Part shown: positions 44,141 through 54,846 of the stretch, one piece after another
How positions within the stretch are numbered: the first letter of the stretch is position 1
Layout: each line of letters starts with the position of its first letter
Origin: Echiichthys vipera
Taxonomy: Eukaryota; Chordata; Actinopteri; Perciformes; Trachinidae
Assembly: GCA_963691815.1 (NCBI GenBank)
Contig: OY829653.1
Coordinates: forward strand, 32,686,074-32,750,073
Length of the DNA: 64,000 nucleotides
Direction of reading: 5' to 3'
Notes under the pieces: model-generated
The model's input: only the letters and a program-made list of their open reading frames with translations
What the model was told of the DNA's origin: nothing
The model's database searches: none
Translations under genes and position numbers: made by a program

Positions 44141-44768
44141 AATAGCATGGTCCTTAGTGGTCACATTATTTTTTTGTTGGAATAAAACTTTGTTTGGACC
44201 CTGCATTCCTTTGTCTTTCTCTGTTTTGGTACATGCAAGTTACAATGTTTGGTGAACTAGAATTTGAGAAATAATTGTAATTTTATTTACAGCAGTTTTA
44301 CAGTGTGGTCAAAAATTTTACTATGCTTTACATTTTTTGATATTACTTAAATTACTTGTTAGAAGTACAACACTAACACTTAAGTGTAACAAACATCTTG
44401 AGTAACAATATCTAGGAGAAGTATGCGCTGAGAGTTTGTCAAAGTCAAATCCACCTCTGAGGTGGGATTCAAATGATCCTGAAATTTTGGTATCAAGTTG
44501 ATCCAGATATCTGACTTAACTTTTGAAATACCCAAATCAGCCTTTTATCTGGATTCAGGGGAGGATTGGATTACCAGAGCTGAAACCCTGATCTTCAGGA
44601 TCAGGATTCTCCTGATCTGTGTTGAAATACACAGTTTTCAGATCTAGATTTAATCCAATCCGACCAGGATAATCCTGTCAGATCACGTTTGAAATACTGT
44701 GCCCTGGTCTGCTTTTGGGTCAAAACCAGCTAGCCTAACACGCACTGAGATGGTTAGGGGGAGACAAC

Positions 44769-45566
44769 AGGGCCAATGCACTCATTGCATCAGATGGCTG
44801 GGCAGCCCTCAGTAGTATTAGGACCATGAAGTCATGTAGGCAAGATCTAATCATGGAGATCCATCAAATGCTATATGACCTTCAAAACAGGGGGAGGACT
44901 GTCAGTTTTTCTGTGGGTTCCTGCTCATGCAGGGGTTGAGGGCAATGAGGATGCAGATATACTGGCAAAACAAGCACTCAGATTACAAACAGTAAACAAT
45001 ATCCCACTAGGGAAAGCAGAAGGAAAGACAGTCATTAAAACCCAAATGCAAAGGGTTTGGCAGGAATATTGGGACATAAATAAGACAGGAAGACACTTTT
45101 ACGGTATACAAAAACTGGTGGGAAAAGGCGGAGTGGTGGGCGGGAGCAGGAAGGAGGAGGCGGTCATTACCCGCCTCAGATTAGGACACACAGGGCTTAA
45201 CAGCACGCTAGACAGAAGTGGTAAACATCCTACTGGTAAATGTAAACTGTGTGATCATCCTGAAACTGTGCAGCATGTTCTCATGGAATGCAAGGGATAT
45301 GAGAGAGAGAGGAGAGATCTAAAATCAGCACTGCAAAGGGAAAAGGTGAGATTTACGGTAGAGAACATGTTGCAAAGATCAGAAAGCATTAGGAGGTATG
45401 TGTGTAAATACTTGAGGGAAACAGGCTTAATGGATAGGGTTTAAGGTTTTTTTTTTTCTTTTCTTTTTTTCTGTCATCTAATGTTCCACACTCCAGTCCG
45501 GTAGGTGGCGGCAATGCACCTATAAGCTGGATGCCAGCCGCCAATCAAATCCAGAAGAAGAAGAAC
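44769..45566 (+). pseudogene. I-group LINE RNase H and 3' end
   Basis: 5'-truncated. It begins in RNase H with IASDGWAALSSIRTMKSCRQ, shifts frame in a T-run near 44905 and continues VFLWVPAHAGVEGNEDADIL and AKQAL, with His and Asp of the last RNase H motif. A 189-codon open frame then runs to 45444, with ITRLRLGHTGLN and a Cys-His cluster CKLCDHPETVQHVLMEC (a zinc-knuckle-like end found in I-group ORF2). The 3' UTR has TAGGTGGCGGCAATGCACCT and a GAAGAA tail, like the minus-strand copy ending at 32511. Confidence 0.8.
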
Positions 45567-45776
45567 AGTACAGTAGCCGTAGCAGTAGCTGTAGCTAAAG
45601 GGGCGGGAGCACCCGGTGTAGAGGGAAGCTCGAAACCCATCGAAGGATGCTCGTCTTTCAGGTGAGATACAGCGGGATATAATGATAATTCATCTGAAGT
45701 GAAGGTGGACAGACGTTTCCGAACGTCTACCGCTTTACAGCTGAAGGGAAGGACACTGTCGGAAATATGCAAACAG
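45567..45776 (+). promoter_or_regulatory. Possible distal promoter and 5' UTR exon of zdhhc3
   Basis: A GGGGCGGG (Sp1-type) box lies at about 45600-45607 in a locally GC-rich stretch. A CAG/GTTAGT donor-like junction follows at 45776, and then CTAACGTTAGA/ACGTTAGC sequence common in fish first introns. The next recognisable coding exon on this strand is zdhhc3 at 51018. Position and orientation fit, but there is no direct proof. Confidence 0.3.
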
Positions 45777-47009
45777 GTTAGTAAATGGTCACAGTTAAAA
45801 CCTCAGCTAAGCAGCTAACGTTAGATGAACCGACGTTAGCTAAAGTATGTCGGTTGCTCTGAAAAGAAGTCAGGTTTCATTACCCTACCAAGGCCTATAT
45901 AACCTACCAGGAGAGCATTAGGAATTTTGACATTCCTATTAGCAGCTATATTACCACCACCGAGCTAGTAGAAACGATTTCACACACAGGAACAGGGTGA
46001 GCTGGAAACCAATGATCCACATCTTTTGCTAGAAAAGGCAATCATATAAAAATAATTTATATGAGGATATGGTCTTGGAGGGCTAAACCGCTGTTCATGT
46101 TTTGTGGTTGTATGCGCCAGGTAATGATGAGCACAGACTGGGTCACAGTGATCTCTCATCCAGCTCTGGGTTCTGTGGGACTGAGTTAAACTGCACAGGC
46201 CTGCAGCACTGTGCTGCTCACTGTTTGACCTCTGCTGTGACAAAAAAGCTTTGACAGGCCAATACAACTGACCAGCCCTAACCTCTGCTACTTGTCATGA
46301 GATTCTGTATGTCCTAATGGTGTAATTCACAATTTTTTTTTCCCTTTTCTTCTTTCATGGGGCTGCAATCGATAATTTAACAATATAACAGGAGAAGGAG
46401 TGCTGTTGTGCGAATATCAGCACTAGTGTTTTTCGGTTGCTTTTATACAAAAGTTCTACAAGCGTGTTTTATTAGTTAACAGTAATAAGTGACAAGGGAT
46501 TATGATTTGTTTATTTATTTAATCATTTATTTGGCTCTGCCAACACAAATAGTTAAGCAACTGGATGGGGGACAAGGCTGTTGCCAGGCAACACATAAAC
46601 ATTCACTACACACAAGCTAGCTGTGTCTGCATATTACCTCTATGTATCATTTACATTTATCTGTATGTTTCCATTTATTGTGAATCTACTAAAATAAGAG
46701 TCTGTTGACAGCTTTTTTGGCATGATGTGTTTTTCTAATGAGTTAACAGCTGATCAGACAGCGCCTTGCTCCATTGTTTCCAGCTCTCCATAGATGGTCT
46801 CCAGTAAGTTTTTGTTTAGATATGTATTTAATGTTCTGCAACACATTATCTATGAATCAAAATTGAATCATACTTTGTGTTTGTTTAGATGAAGCCTCTC
46901 ACCTATGCCCACTCACTGCCATGATCTCCCTCACCTCGGGTCCCGCATCAGACTGTTTCTGTATTACAGTGGCTCTCAGGCTGTGGTTGGTGTAAGACGT
47001 GTGACCTTG
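45777..47009. other. 1.2-kb interval without recognised gene
   Basis: AT-rich with TTTATTTA runs near 46510-46530 and a T-run at 46335. If the promoter call is right this is intronic. Confidence 0.4.
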
Positions 47010-47909
47010 CTAGGGTTGTTCAAAAAATCGATACTCGGAAAATAATTGATACTCAAAATTAGTGTCAGATCAGATACTAACTTGCCATCAACAGTGCAGC
47101 CTCTGCCTCGTCCAGTTGAAGCGTTAACATCAATAAGCATTGCTGTAGACAAAACAAGACAGAAGCTCCAGCTCGTCTCTCTGAGCACATGAACACTGGT
47201 TCATCACATCAACAACAATGAGCTGATTGAACACAGCTAGAGCTGCTGCTGGAGGACCTTCAAGGCCAGTTTTAGTAGAAAATAAACAAAGGAAAAGTGT
47301 TGCGTTGAAGTATTTAGCATACGAGGCTAACAACCAGGGATAGTCTAAGGATATAAACAAGCCGCTAGTGTCTAGCATCAAATAATAAACAGTAATGTTA
47401 ACGGAAGAGCTAAGCAGCTAACATCAGTCCTTTCCGTCTAACGTTCAGAGACGTTAATTTAACAGGAGGACACAATAATGTGTGTGAAAAGTCAAAAAGA
47501 GAGAAACTGTGACAGCTGCTTTACCAACTCTATTTAATCAGCAGAGATAATATGGAGCCAAGTCAGCAGAAACAGTAGATAAACAGGACTGTAGCTGAAG
47601 ACATTAGCATGGAGCAGACCCCCTTTTACACTGTGGAGAAACCTGACTAACAACAACTGATTCACCAACTGAATCCAAGGTTTAACCTCCTTCATTAAGT
47701 CATTTAATGTCCACAGAAAACTTTGAGCTCTACAACATAATGAAACAAACAAGAGAGTTTGAAGATATTTGTCATATTTAAACCCTACAGTTATGTGTTT
47801 TCTTTTTTCATTTCACTAAGTCCTGACAACTTTTTAAAATGTTGTGGTATCGAGTATTTTCCTGGGTATCGGTATCGACTTTGAAATTCTAGTATTGTGA
47901 CAACCCTGG
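47010..47909. mobile_element. hAT-like MITE with TATCGA-rich ends
   Basis: About 900 bp with inverted ends: CTAGGGTTGTTCAAAAAATC at left, and the right end in reverse complement reads CCAGGGTTGTCACAATACTA. Subterminal ATCGATACTC / GGTATCGGTATCGAC motifs face each other. No coding; target duplication not clear. Confidence 0.65.
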
Positions 47910-48027
47910 TCCAGTCCCAGCCTGGTCAGTTGCGTACATGAACTGATGAAGCCTCTTGGATGAGAGGTGAAACGTGTTGTCTGGAGCCTAGTGCTCCTGG
48001 TAGGGTCTCCCATGGCAGGGTGGTCTC
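47910..48027. other. Flank resembling RTE 5' sequence
   Basis: Contains GATGAAGCCTCTTGGATGAG and AAACGTGTTG; possibly the start of the RTE LINE or an older copy. Not resolved. Confidence 0.3.
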
Positions 48028-50065
48028 ATGCGAGGGGCCGGACTAAGAATGGTTCACAAAAACTCTATGGACAAACGAGGAAGTGACAGAGAGACGCTGC
48101 TTGGAGGAAGCCCGGGGCCCCCGTCTGGAGCCAGGCCCAGACAGAGGGCTCGCCGGCGAGCGCCTGGTGGCCGGGTTTGCCATGGAGCCTGGCCGGGCAC
48201 AGCCCGAAAAAGTGACGTGACGCCTCCCTCCTCTCCGTCCTGTGGGCCCACCACTTGCAGGAGGAACCACTGGGGTCGGGTGCGCTGCTGCACGGGTGGC
48301 AGTGAAGGTGAGGGGCCTCGACGGACCAGACACGGGCAGCAGAGGCTGGCTCTGGGGACGTGGAATGTCACCTCTCTGTCGGGGAAGGAGCCTGAGCTTG
48401 TAAGGGAGGTGGAGCGCTATCAGTTAGATCTGGTGGGGTTAGATCTTACCTCCACACACAGTCTGGGTTCTGGAACTGTACTCCTGGATAGGGGTTGAAC
48501 CCTATTCTTCTCTGGAGTTGCCCAGGGTGTGAGGCGCCGGGCGAGTGAGGGATACTCACAAACCCCCGGCTTTGAGGGTTGCCTCCTTACACCTGCGGGT
48601 GGTAGGGGGGAAAACTCTGACTGTTGTTTGTGCACATGGACCGAACAGCAGTTCAGAGTATTCGGCCTTCTTGGAGACCGTGAATGGAGTCCTGCATGGG
48701 GCTCCAGTAGGGGACTCCATAGTTCTGCTGGGAGACTTCAACACCCACGTGGGCAATGATGGAGACACCTGGAGAGGCGTGATTGGGAGGAACGGCCTCC
48801 CTGATCTAAATCCGATTAGACTTCTGTGCTAGTCATGGATTGTCTATAACTAACAACATCTTCAAACATAAGGATGCTCATAAGTGTACGTGGTACCAGA
48901 GCACCCTAGGCCAAAGGTCGATGATCGATTTTGTGATCGTATCATCTGATCTGAGGCCGTATGTTTTGGACACTTGAGCGAAGAAAGGAGCAGAGCTGTC
49001 AACTGATCACCATCTGGTGATGAGTTGGGTCAGTGGATGGGGAAGATTCTGGACAGACCAGGTAAGCCCAAAAGAGTAGTGCGGGAACTGGGAACATCTG
49101 GAGGAGACCCCTGTCCGAGATATCTTCAACTCACACCTCACACCGGCGGAGTTTTTCTGGCATCCCTGTGGAGGTTGGGGGCATTGAACCGGAGTGGGCA
49201 ATGTTCAATTCTTCAATTGCTGAAGCTGCAGCGGTGAGCTGTGGCCTCAAGGTCTTAGGTGCCCACACCGTGGTGGACACCGGTGGTCTGGGAAGCTGTT
49301 CGACTGAAGGAGGCTTTCCGGGATATGATATCCCAGAAGACTCCGGAGGTAGTTCCAAGGTACGGACGGGCCAGATGGGCTGCAGCCTCTGCTGTGTCAG
49401 CTGATGGGAAATCATTGTCAATATCTCCGGCAGAAGTCACTGAGGTAGTCAAACAACTCCACAGTGGCAAAGCCCCAGGGATTGATGAGATTCGTCCAGA
49501 AATGCTGAAAGCTTTGGGTTTGGAGGGGCTGTCTTGGGTTGACACGTCTCTTCAACATTGCGTGGAAGTCTGGGACAGTGCCAAGTGAGTGGCAGACCGG
49601 GGTGGTGGTTCCCCTATTTAAAAAGGGGGACCAGAGGGCGTGTGCCAATTACAGGGGTATCACACTACTCAGCCTCCCTAAAGTCTACTCCAAGGTGCTG
49701 GTAAGGAGGGTTCGTCCTATAGTCGAACCTCAGATTGAAGAGTAACAATGCGGATTCCGTCCTGGACATGGAACAACGGACCAGCTCTTCACTCTCGCAA
49801 GGATCCTGGAGGGGGCCTGGGAGTATGCCCATCCAGTCTACATGTGCTATGTGGATCTGGAGAAGGCATATGACCGGGTCCCTCTGGAGATACTGTGGGA
49901 GGTGCTGCGGGAGTATGGGGTGAGGGGGTCACTTCTGTGGGCCATCCAATCTCTGTACCTGGTCCTGATGGCATCGTCGGTCAGTGACCTTCAGCACTCA
50001 CTGGATCGGTTCGCAGCTGAGTGTGAAATGGCTGCGATGAGGATCAGCATCTCTAAATCTGATAG
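48028..50065 (+). pseudogene. RTE-type LINE ORF2, truncated and deleted
   Basis: The endonuclease opens with LALGTWNVTSLSGKEPELV and THSLGSGTVLLDRG. It continues in shifted frames with TVVCAHGPNSSSEYSAFLE, IVLLGDFNTHVGNDGDTW and GQRSMIDFVIVSSDLRPYVL, then STDHHLV. RT follows with LHSGKAPGIDEIRPEMLKAL (49.45 kb), WQTGVVVPLFKKGDQRACAN and YRGITLLSLPKVYS, stop, then QCGFRPGHGTTDQLF, YMCYVDLEKAYDRVP (motif A) and REYGVRGSLLWAIQSLYL. An internal deletion then removes the GCPLSP and FADD blocks: the text jumps to LQHSLDRFAAECEMAAMRIS and ends at about 50065 against a different LINE. Not functional. Confidence 0.8.
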
Positions 50066-50535
50066 ACACTGGATAGACACTGCTGTCCGCGTCATCTTCT
50101 TCGACTTCTCCAGAAACTTTAACACCATCCAGCCCAAGCTGCTGTCTCTCATCCCCTCCACGAAACCCTCGACAAGCTTAAGAGCAGCTTCAGCAACAGA
50201 TTCATTAAACCTCGCTGCCTTAAAGAACAGCACAGGAAATCATTCCTACCTGCTGCCATCAGACTCTTCAACGCTTCACAGCAACGCTCAGGAAACACAC
50301 TCACATAATTTAAGCAACTTATTACTTAAATCCTACCACTGTAATTAAAAATACACCTTTCTCTCTCTTGCACCTTAAAATCCACATTGTATATTGTAAT
50401 ATAGTGTTTTAAATCTCCGATACTGTACTCTTATTGTAGTTTATATTTTGTATTTTATATTTTGTATTTCTGATTGTTTTGTACCGCTGCTACGATGACC
50501 TAATTTCCCCTCGCGGATAAATAAAGGTATCTATC
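50066..50535 (+). pseudogene. Rex1/CR1-like LINE 3' end, internally deleted
   Basis: Begins within RT motif A (VIFFDFSRNFNTIQP) directly after RTE sequence. It then jumps, after about 20 codons, to the ORF2 C-terminus (LKSSFSNRFIKPRCL, HRKSFLPAAIRLFNAS). The 3' end has CTAATTTCCCCTCGCGGATA and a TATC-repeat tail at about 50524-50540. Confidence 0.7.
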
Positions 50536-50540
50536 TATTT

Positions 50541-50596
50541 TTTTGCAAATATTCACTCATTTTGAATTTGATGCCTGCAACACGTTCCAAAAAAAG
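50541..50596 (+). mobile_element. Fragment of Tc1-like terminal repeat
   Basis: TTGCAAATATTCACTCATTT and TGATGCCTGCAACACGTTCC match the subterminal region of the Tc1-like element at 54847-55297. Only about 55 bp remain. Confidence 0.6.
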
Positions 50597-51017
50597 ATTT
50601 TACTTGGCACCAAGTTGTGCATTTTGTAAATTTGTGATTGCAAATTTAAGGAAAAAGTCAAAGACTGACAGGTTCTTGCTTCTCAGATGTGAGGTTTTGT
50701 TGCTCTCTGTAATTTGATTGTAAATGTAACATCTGTTTTAAATAAATGTATAGGCCTTTATGGTAATTGAGAGTCTGTGTTTCAGTGGCGTTGCTTGTTA
50801 GACACTGCAGAAACTCTGGAGTCTCTGGTTGTTGCAGTGAATATTTAATCACAACTGTTGATAAAATGCTTTTACCCTTCTCCAGAGAACCAAACCTTTA
50901 TCTTGCCTCTAAACTACAACCCCCCTGCCAATCTGGTCCAGTATGCGGTGACTGAGACTGAGGCCTGAAGGCACAGTGGATCCAGCGGCAGCAGCAGGCA
51001 TCTTGCTTAGATGAAGG

Positions 51018-51347
51018 ATGAAGAGCCCGGTGCACAGATGCAGGGACGCGGAGCAGGGGCGTGGGCAGGGCAGGGCCAACTGCCTACAGGCCGAGCAGCG
51101 CATACCTATCTCCAAAGACGTCATCACTTCCTCCTCTGCCTCTGCCATGTGGTTCATCAGGGACGTCTGTGGCATTGTGTGCGCCATCATCACCTGGCTG
51201 CTGGTGTTGTATGCAGAGTTCGTGGTGCTGTTTGTAATGCTACTGCCCTCCAAGAATCTGACGTATAGCATTGTGAACGGGACCCTGTTCAATATTCTGG
51301 CATTCCTCGCCCTTGCCTCACATCTCAGGGCCATGTGCACTGACCCT
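51018..51347 (+). CDS. zdhhc3: Palmitoyltransferase ZDHHC3, first coding exon
   Basis: Encodes residues 1-110 of a DHHC S-acyltransferase that adds palmitate to cytosolic cysteines of membrane proteins at the Golgi (mammalian ZDHHC3/GODZ acts on GABA-A receptor subunits among others). The start MKSPVHRCRDAEQ fits the family N-terminus (HR-RD-E); an ATG at 51011 is out of frame. The block MWFIRDVCGI is diagnostic, followed by TM1 (CAIITWLLVLYAEFVVLFVM) and TM2 (SIVNGTLFNILAFLALASHL). The exon ends ...TDP before the donor GTAGGT at 51348. LYAEFVVLFVM favours ZDHHC3 over its paralog ZDHHC7. A likely 5' UTR acceptor TTGCTTAG ends at 51010. This and three more exons give 211 residues; the family is about 300, so the 3' exons lie beyond the window. 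Confidence 0.93.
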
Positions 51348-52231
51348 GTAGGTGACACATACACACAAATTAAAAATTAGGTGACAGACTGTCATGGACA
51401 TGAATATCCTGTTTTGAGATTTATGGCGGATATGATTATATTCTGGATATGGTGTTTACATGAGCACAAAAAGATTTGGGCTATTAATATTCCTCATACA
51501 CATGATATGTTTACTGCATTCTGTTTTGCAGGTGCTGTGTTTACACAAACAAACCTGCAACAGGAAATATCCTACACTGTACATTTGCTATCACACACAA
51601 ACAGACAAACTATGTACTGAGCTATTCCTGAAAGCAGCTACGCTATAACTTCCTTCGCACTGGTGCCAGCCTGTCACTGTCACTAACACCATCATGTAGG
51701 ACAGGAGGATGAAGATACAATCTCTTTTATTTCTGAAAGACAAAACTCTGTTTCTACATAACTACAGAAAGTGAGACACTTTGCTGCCACCATTGTTTTT
51801 GTTTCTGTTGTGTTACGTCACTTGGCCTGCACAGAGAGTCGGTGGCACTCAGTAATCAGGATATGGTGTATACATGCACCAGTATCCTTGTTTATGGAGT
51901 ACTTCAGGTAGCATGTTCAGGTTTCTCATGAACAGGATAAGGGCTTATCCAGGTTTCTGAAAATGGGATATGGTGTTTACATGGTTAAACTTATACTTAA
52001 CCACATAATCCAATAACCTGATCATAAATGTGATATTCATGTCCATGTAAAAACACTCACTGTCGCAGACAGGTTTAGGTTCTTAACATTTTATATAGTC
52101 CTGACTTCTGATTAATGGAGCTGAACTTTCCTAAAATTATACAATAATATTTAGCTTCTACTGTGATGACTAATGAGCTGCAATTTACGCTGAATTCATC
52201 TGCTGTACTGTGTGATCATGTTTCTTGTTAG
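51348..52231 (+). other. zdhhc3 intron after first coding exon
   Basis: 884 bp, GT...AG, phase 0. No element ends recognised; AT-rich. Confidence 0.85.
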
Positions 52232-52356
52232 GGGGCGGTGCCAAAAGGGAATGCCACTAAGGAATACATAGAAAGCCTTCAGCTGAAACCAGGGCAGGTG
52301 GTCTACAAATGTCCCAAGTGCTGCAGCATCAAGCCTGACCGAGCACACCACTGCAG
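52232..52356 (+). CDS. zdhhc3: ZDHHC3, second coding exon
   Basis: 125 bases from GGG GCG GTG after acceptor TTGTTAG. Encodes GAVPKGNATKEYIESLQLKP and then GQVVYKCPKCCSIKPDRAHH, residues 111 to about 151, ending two bases into the Ser codon before donor GTAGGG. It holds the first zinc-binding Cys-X2-Cys and the His-His-Cys of the cysteine-rich domain on the cytosolic loop after TM2. Close to vertebrate ZDHHC3 here. Confidence 0.95.
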
Positions 52357-52881
52357 GTAGGGCAAAAAGGACATCAAACTGTAACTGCTGCATTAGACAC
52401 TCACACACCTGTTCCCATGCTTACAGCTGCAGTGTTTTGGTGCAGACTGTCATCATAAATTCTCACTTTGGTTTAGAACTATGATCAGGCCCAACCCTAC
52501 ATGAACCAACATAGTTTCTGTCCTACCCCGACTGAGCCCGAACCACAGCAGCATTTTTTTTTTTTTAAACTCAATTGGGTTTTTATTCATGATGTTACAC
52601 AGACTATAGGGTCTTCATTTGAATCGAAAAGAACAAGAACACCATGAAATTTGCATTAACTCGGCCCAGTTTAAGCCCAGACCAATTGGTTTCGGGCAGA
52701 GAGTCAAACTTGTGCTCTTGCTAATAAGTGAAATAGAAATCGTTCTCAGAGTAGTGCCCTTGGCTTTCTACTAATGTTGATCTTGTGCTCTTATTGTTGT
52801 CTTGGAGGGTTGATGTCACATACATTTTATTTTAATCTATTTGTTTTCCCCTTAAGACTTAACTTGCTGTGTCTCTCACAG
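52357..52881 (+). other. zdhhc3 intron, second
   Basis: 525 bp, GT...AG, phase 2. Contains a T-run at about 52554-52566; nothing else recognised. Confidence 0.85.
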
Positions 52882-52978
52882 TGTCTGCAAACGCTGCATA
52901 CGCAAGATGGACCACCACTGTCCCTGGGTCAATAACTGTGTTGGGGAGAACAACCAAAAATACTTTGTGCTTTTCACA
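52882..52978 (+). CDS. zdhhc3: ZDHHC3, third coding exon with DHHC motif
   Basis: 97 bases after acceptor CTCACAG. Encodes VCKRCIRKMDHHCPWVNNCV and GENNQKYFVLFT. The catalytic DHHC is at residues 162-165; Cys165 is the acyl-carrying nucleophile. The flanking Cys-X2-Cys and the NNCVG motif complete the second zinc site. Ends before donor GTAAGT in phase 0. All catalytic and zinc residues are intact. Confidence 0.96.
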
Positions 52979-53848
52979 GTAAGTTTACTCCATGAATGAG
53001 TCTTATAATGTTGGCTGACCAAAAACCCATCATAGATTATAAACTGAAGAAGGTTGCCAAAGACCAATTTTCAGCTTTTGACTAAAAACATTTCACTAAA
53101 AGTATTTGTTTTTGCCAATGACAGAAGTGTCTGACTCAATTATGGAAAGATGGAGAAGTTGCTGTTTTCCTGCCATGCATTGGTTTGTAGCTACTGATGA
53201 AGGTCAACACAATAAATTTAGCTAATAGGTTTAGCCTACCTCTGCTGCAGAAAGTGTTTCAATCTTGAAACAGCATTTTTCTGTAGTAAAGTGTGCTTTG
53301 GTTGGATTTGGTCTTCTACTCTTTGTCTGGCAGAAGTGTCCGGATCAAATCTCTTGGGACATGTGATCACTCAGACATGATATTCTGAGCGATGCAGTGC
53401 ATCTGGAGTTATTAGGATTAATTTGTAGCGCAACTAGCCACAATTTCTGCCTCTCTGCATTCAAAGGGAACGTTAGTCTGTGAAAGCTGCCTGAAGTGGA
53501 ACTCCATGTATTGTTGGCACAGTTTGGAAATGCGCAAAAACTGTCTATAGGCACTATCCCATGAGATTTCAGAATGAGATTTCAGACTTCTCCATCTCTC
53601 CAAAATCCAGTCAGACATTTCTGATAACAATCTGAGCCTGTCAGTGGCAAAAGCTAATACTTTTAGTGGACGTATATTGTCGGTGTGCTGGTGCCCTGTT
53701 TGATGACATTGCAGCCGGGTTTGCAGCAGCCAGACTGCAGCACTCCACTCAATACTGGACCAATGCAGGGATCCTTTAGTGAATACCACTCTGTTTGCAG
53801 TTACTGAATGTGATAAACAGTCCTCATTTTCTTTTCTTTTTTACCTAG
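52979..53848 (+). other. zdhhc3 intron, third, with antisense THAP remnant
   Basis: 870 bp, GT...AG, phase 0, with pyrimidine-rich TTTTCTTTTCTTTTTTACCT before the acceptor. It contains the minus-strand THAP-like fragment at 53345-53560. Confidence 0.85.
53345..53560 (-). pseudogene. THAP-type zinc finger fragment, antisense in intron
   Basis: The minus-strand frame starts MPIDSFCAFPNCANNTW and has SGSFHRLTFPLNAERQKLW and LVALQINPNNS, then, with decay, ISCLSDHMSQE. This fits the THAP C2CH pattern: Cys-X4-Cys, an FHRL block, a conserved Trp about 14 residues on, and a late Cys-SDH with the last His. THAP domains bind DNA and occur in host regulators and P-element-like transposases. Only the domain is seen; the continuation is degenerate and no DDE/RNase H-like catalytic region is nearby. 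It may be a retro-copied or transposon-derived remnant. Confidence 0.6.
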
Positions 53849-53930
53849 ATGTACATTGCACTCGTCTCTCTCCACTCTCTGCTAATGGTGGTCTTCCATT
53901 TCCTCTACTGCTTTGAAGATGATTGGACAA
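53849..53930 (+). CDS. zdhhc3: ZDHHC3, fourth coding exon (TM3)
   Basis: 82 bases after acceptor TTTTTACCTAG. Encodes MYIALVSLHSLLMVVFHFLY and CFEDDWTK, which contains the third membrane segment. Ends one base into the Lys codon before donor GTGAGT. The following exon (expected to start in a CSSFSPP-like segment and include TM4) is not found in the remaining 10 kb. Confidence 0.93.
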
Positions 53931-54846
53931 GTGAGTGTTTTTTTTTTTTAAACCCATGTAGCCCTCAGTTCCCTGCATTTCTTCAAGTACTCAGAACTTG
54001 AGTTTCAAACTGGCTATGTTCCTTTGAAATGTTTGTTATACATTTAACCACCCAGCCCAATTTGGGGGAGGGGGGGGGGGGGGTACCAGCATGGGGCGTG
54101 TCCACTGGATGTGCTAAAACCACGCCCACCTGCCTCTATTAACTGGAAAAAATCAATGCTTCATCTAGCCGCAGAAAGATAAACAGACACTTCTTAGTAG
54201 TTGTTTAGGCTAACTTTAGTTCTGTGACACTGAAGCATTTTGACAGGCAAATTCAGCACACACATTGTTTATTAAGCATAATAAAGGAGCTCTTATGTTA
54301 AGATGGGGTTGTGGTTATTTAGTTAATTTTCGTGGTGTGTTAATGGTAATTCCAATTATGTGTTAGCATTGTGCTAACAGACATTTAATGTACTTTTTTA
54401 TAGTAAATCAGTTAACATTGCAATGATACAAATGAACAGTAAATGCTAATGGACTAAGCACTAGTCCAACCATACAACCATGAGGTAACCAAACTCACGG
54501 TTGTAGCTGTTATGCTAGCTATAAGAGTTATTTTTCTTGTTAGGATGGGGCCATCACAAAGCTGCATGCATTTACATGTCATGCTAAATTAACATTCTGT
54601 AGCCCCTCCCTCAACCAGACACCTTTCTTTTCTTTGGCCATATTAATTTGTAGGCGGTGAATGTATCATCACTAAATCAAATGGTATGGATTTTAGTATG
54701 TAAATATTTGGTTTAGTTTGGATAAATGAGATCTATGACATGGGGACATCAGCTTCATCAAGCTTTCGCTACAAAGACAATACTGGACTATCTTGGTGTT
54801 TGTTAATGATAAAAAAGTTTAAATATATGGATAAAAAAAGGAAATA
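53931..54846 (+). other. Start of long zdhhc3 intron
   Basis: Contains a T-run at 53938-53949 and a G-run at about 54064-54082 (a mutable homopolymer). No element ends are recognised in this part. Assignment as intron rests on the missing 3' exons. Confidence 0.6.

Larger units (their letters stand above)
41181..44707. mobile_element. PIF/Harbinger transposon with two genes
   Basis: 3.5 kb bounded by inverted CCAGGGCCCAGTATTTCAAA and CCAGGGCACAGTATTTCAAA ends (one mismatch). It carries a DDE transposase on the minus strand and a three-exon Myb-like gene on the plus strand, the standard two-gene layout. Subterminal sequence at both ends has repeated GGATCA/TGATCC motifs. Both genes are broken. 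A clear 3-bp duplication was not found at the edges as I place them. Confidence 0.85.
40723..44741 (+). mobile_element. LTR-like sequence split by Harbinger transposon
   Basis: The left part (40723-41180) starts TGTCAGGGTTTTGGGTCCGG and has a TATA-like CTATTTAAG near 40930 and AAACC-type sequence near 41153. The right part after the transposon resumes with GGTCTGCTTTTGGGTC. This is the promoter-to-terminator layout of a small LTR without coding sequence. A closing TGACA end is not visible, so the classification is tentative. Confidence 0.4.

Noticed and set aside
41181..44707. 3-bp target duplication of the Harbinger element
   Set aside because: The bases flanking the ends as I place them (TCA and TCT) do not match, so no duplication is claimed.
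47910..48060. Host coding exon before the RTE LINE
   Set aside because: Sequence resembles repetitive RTE 5' flank and no splice-bounded open frame is seen.
51011..51268. Start of zdhhc3 at the ATG at 51011
   Set aside because: That frame does not encode the DHHC-family membrane segments; the frame from 51018 does and matches the family N-terminus.
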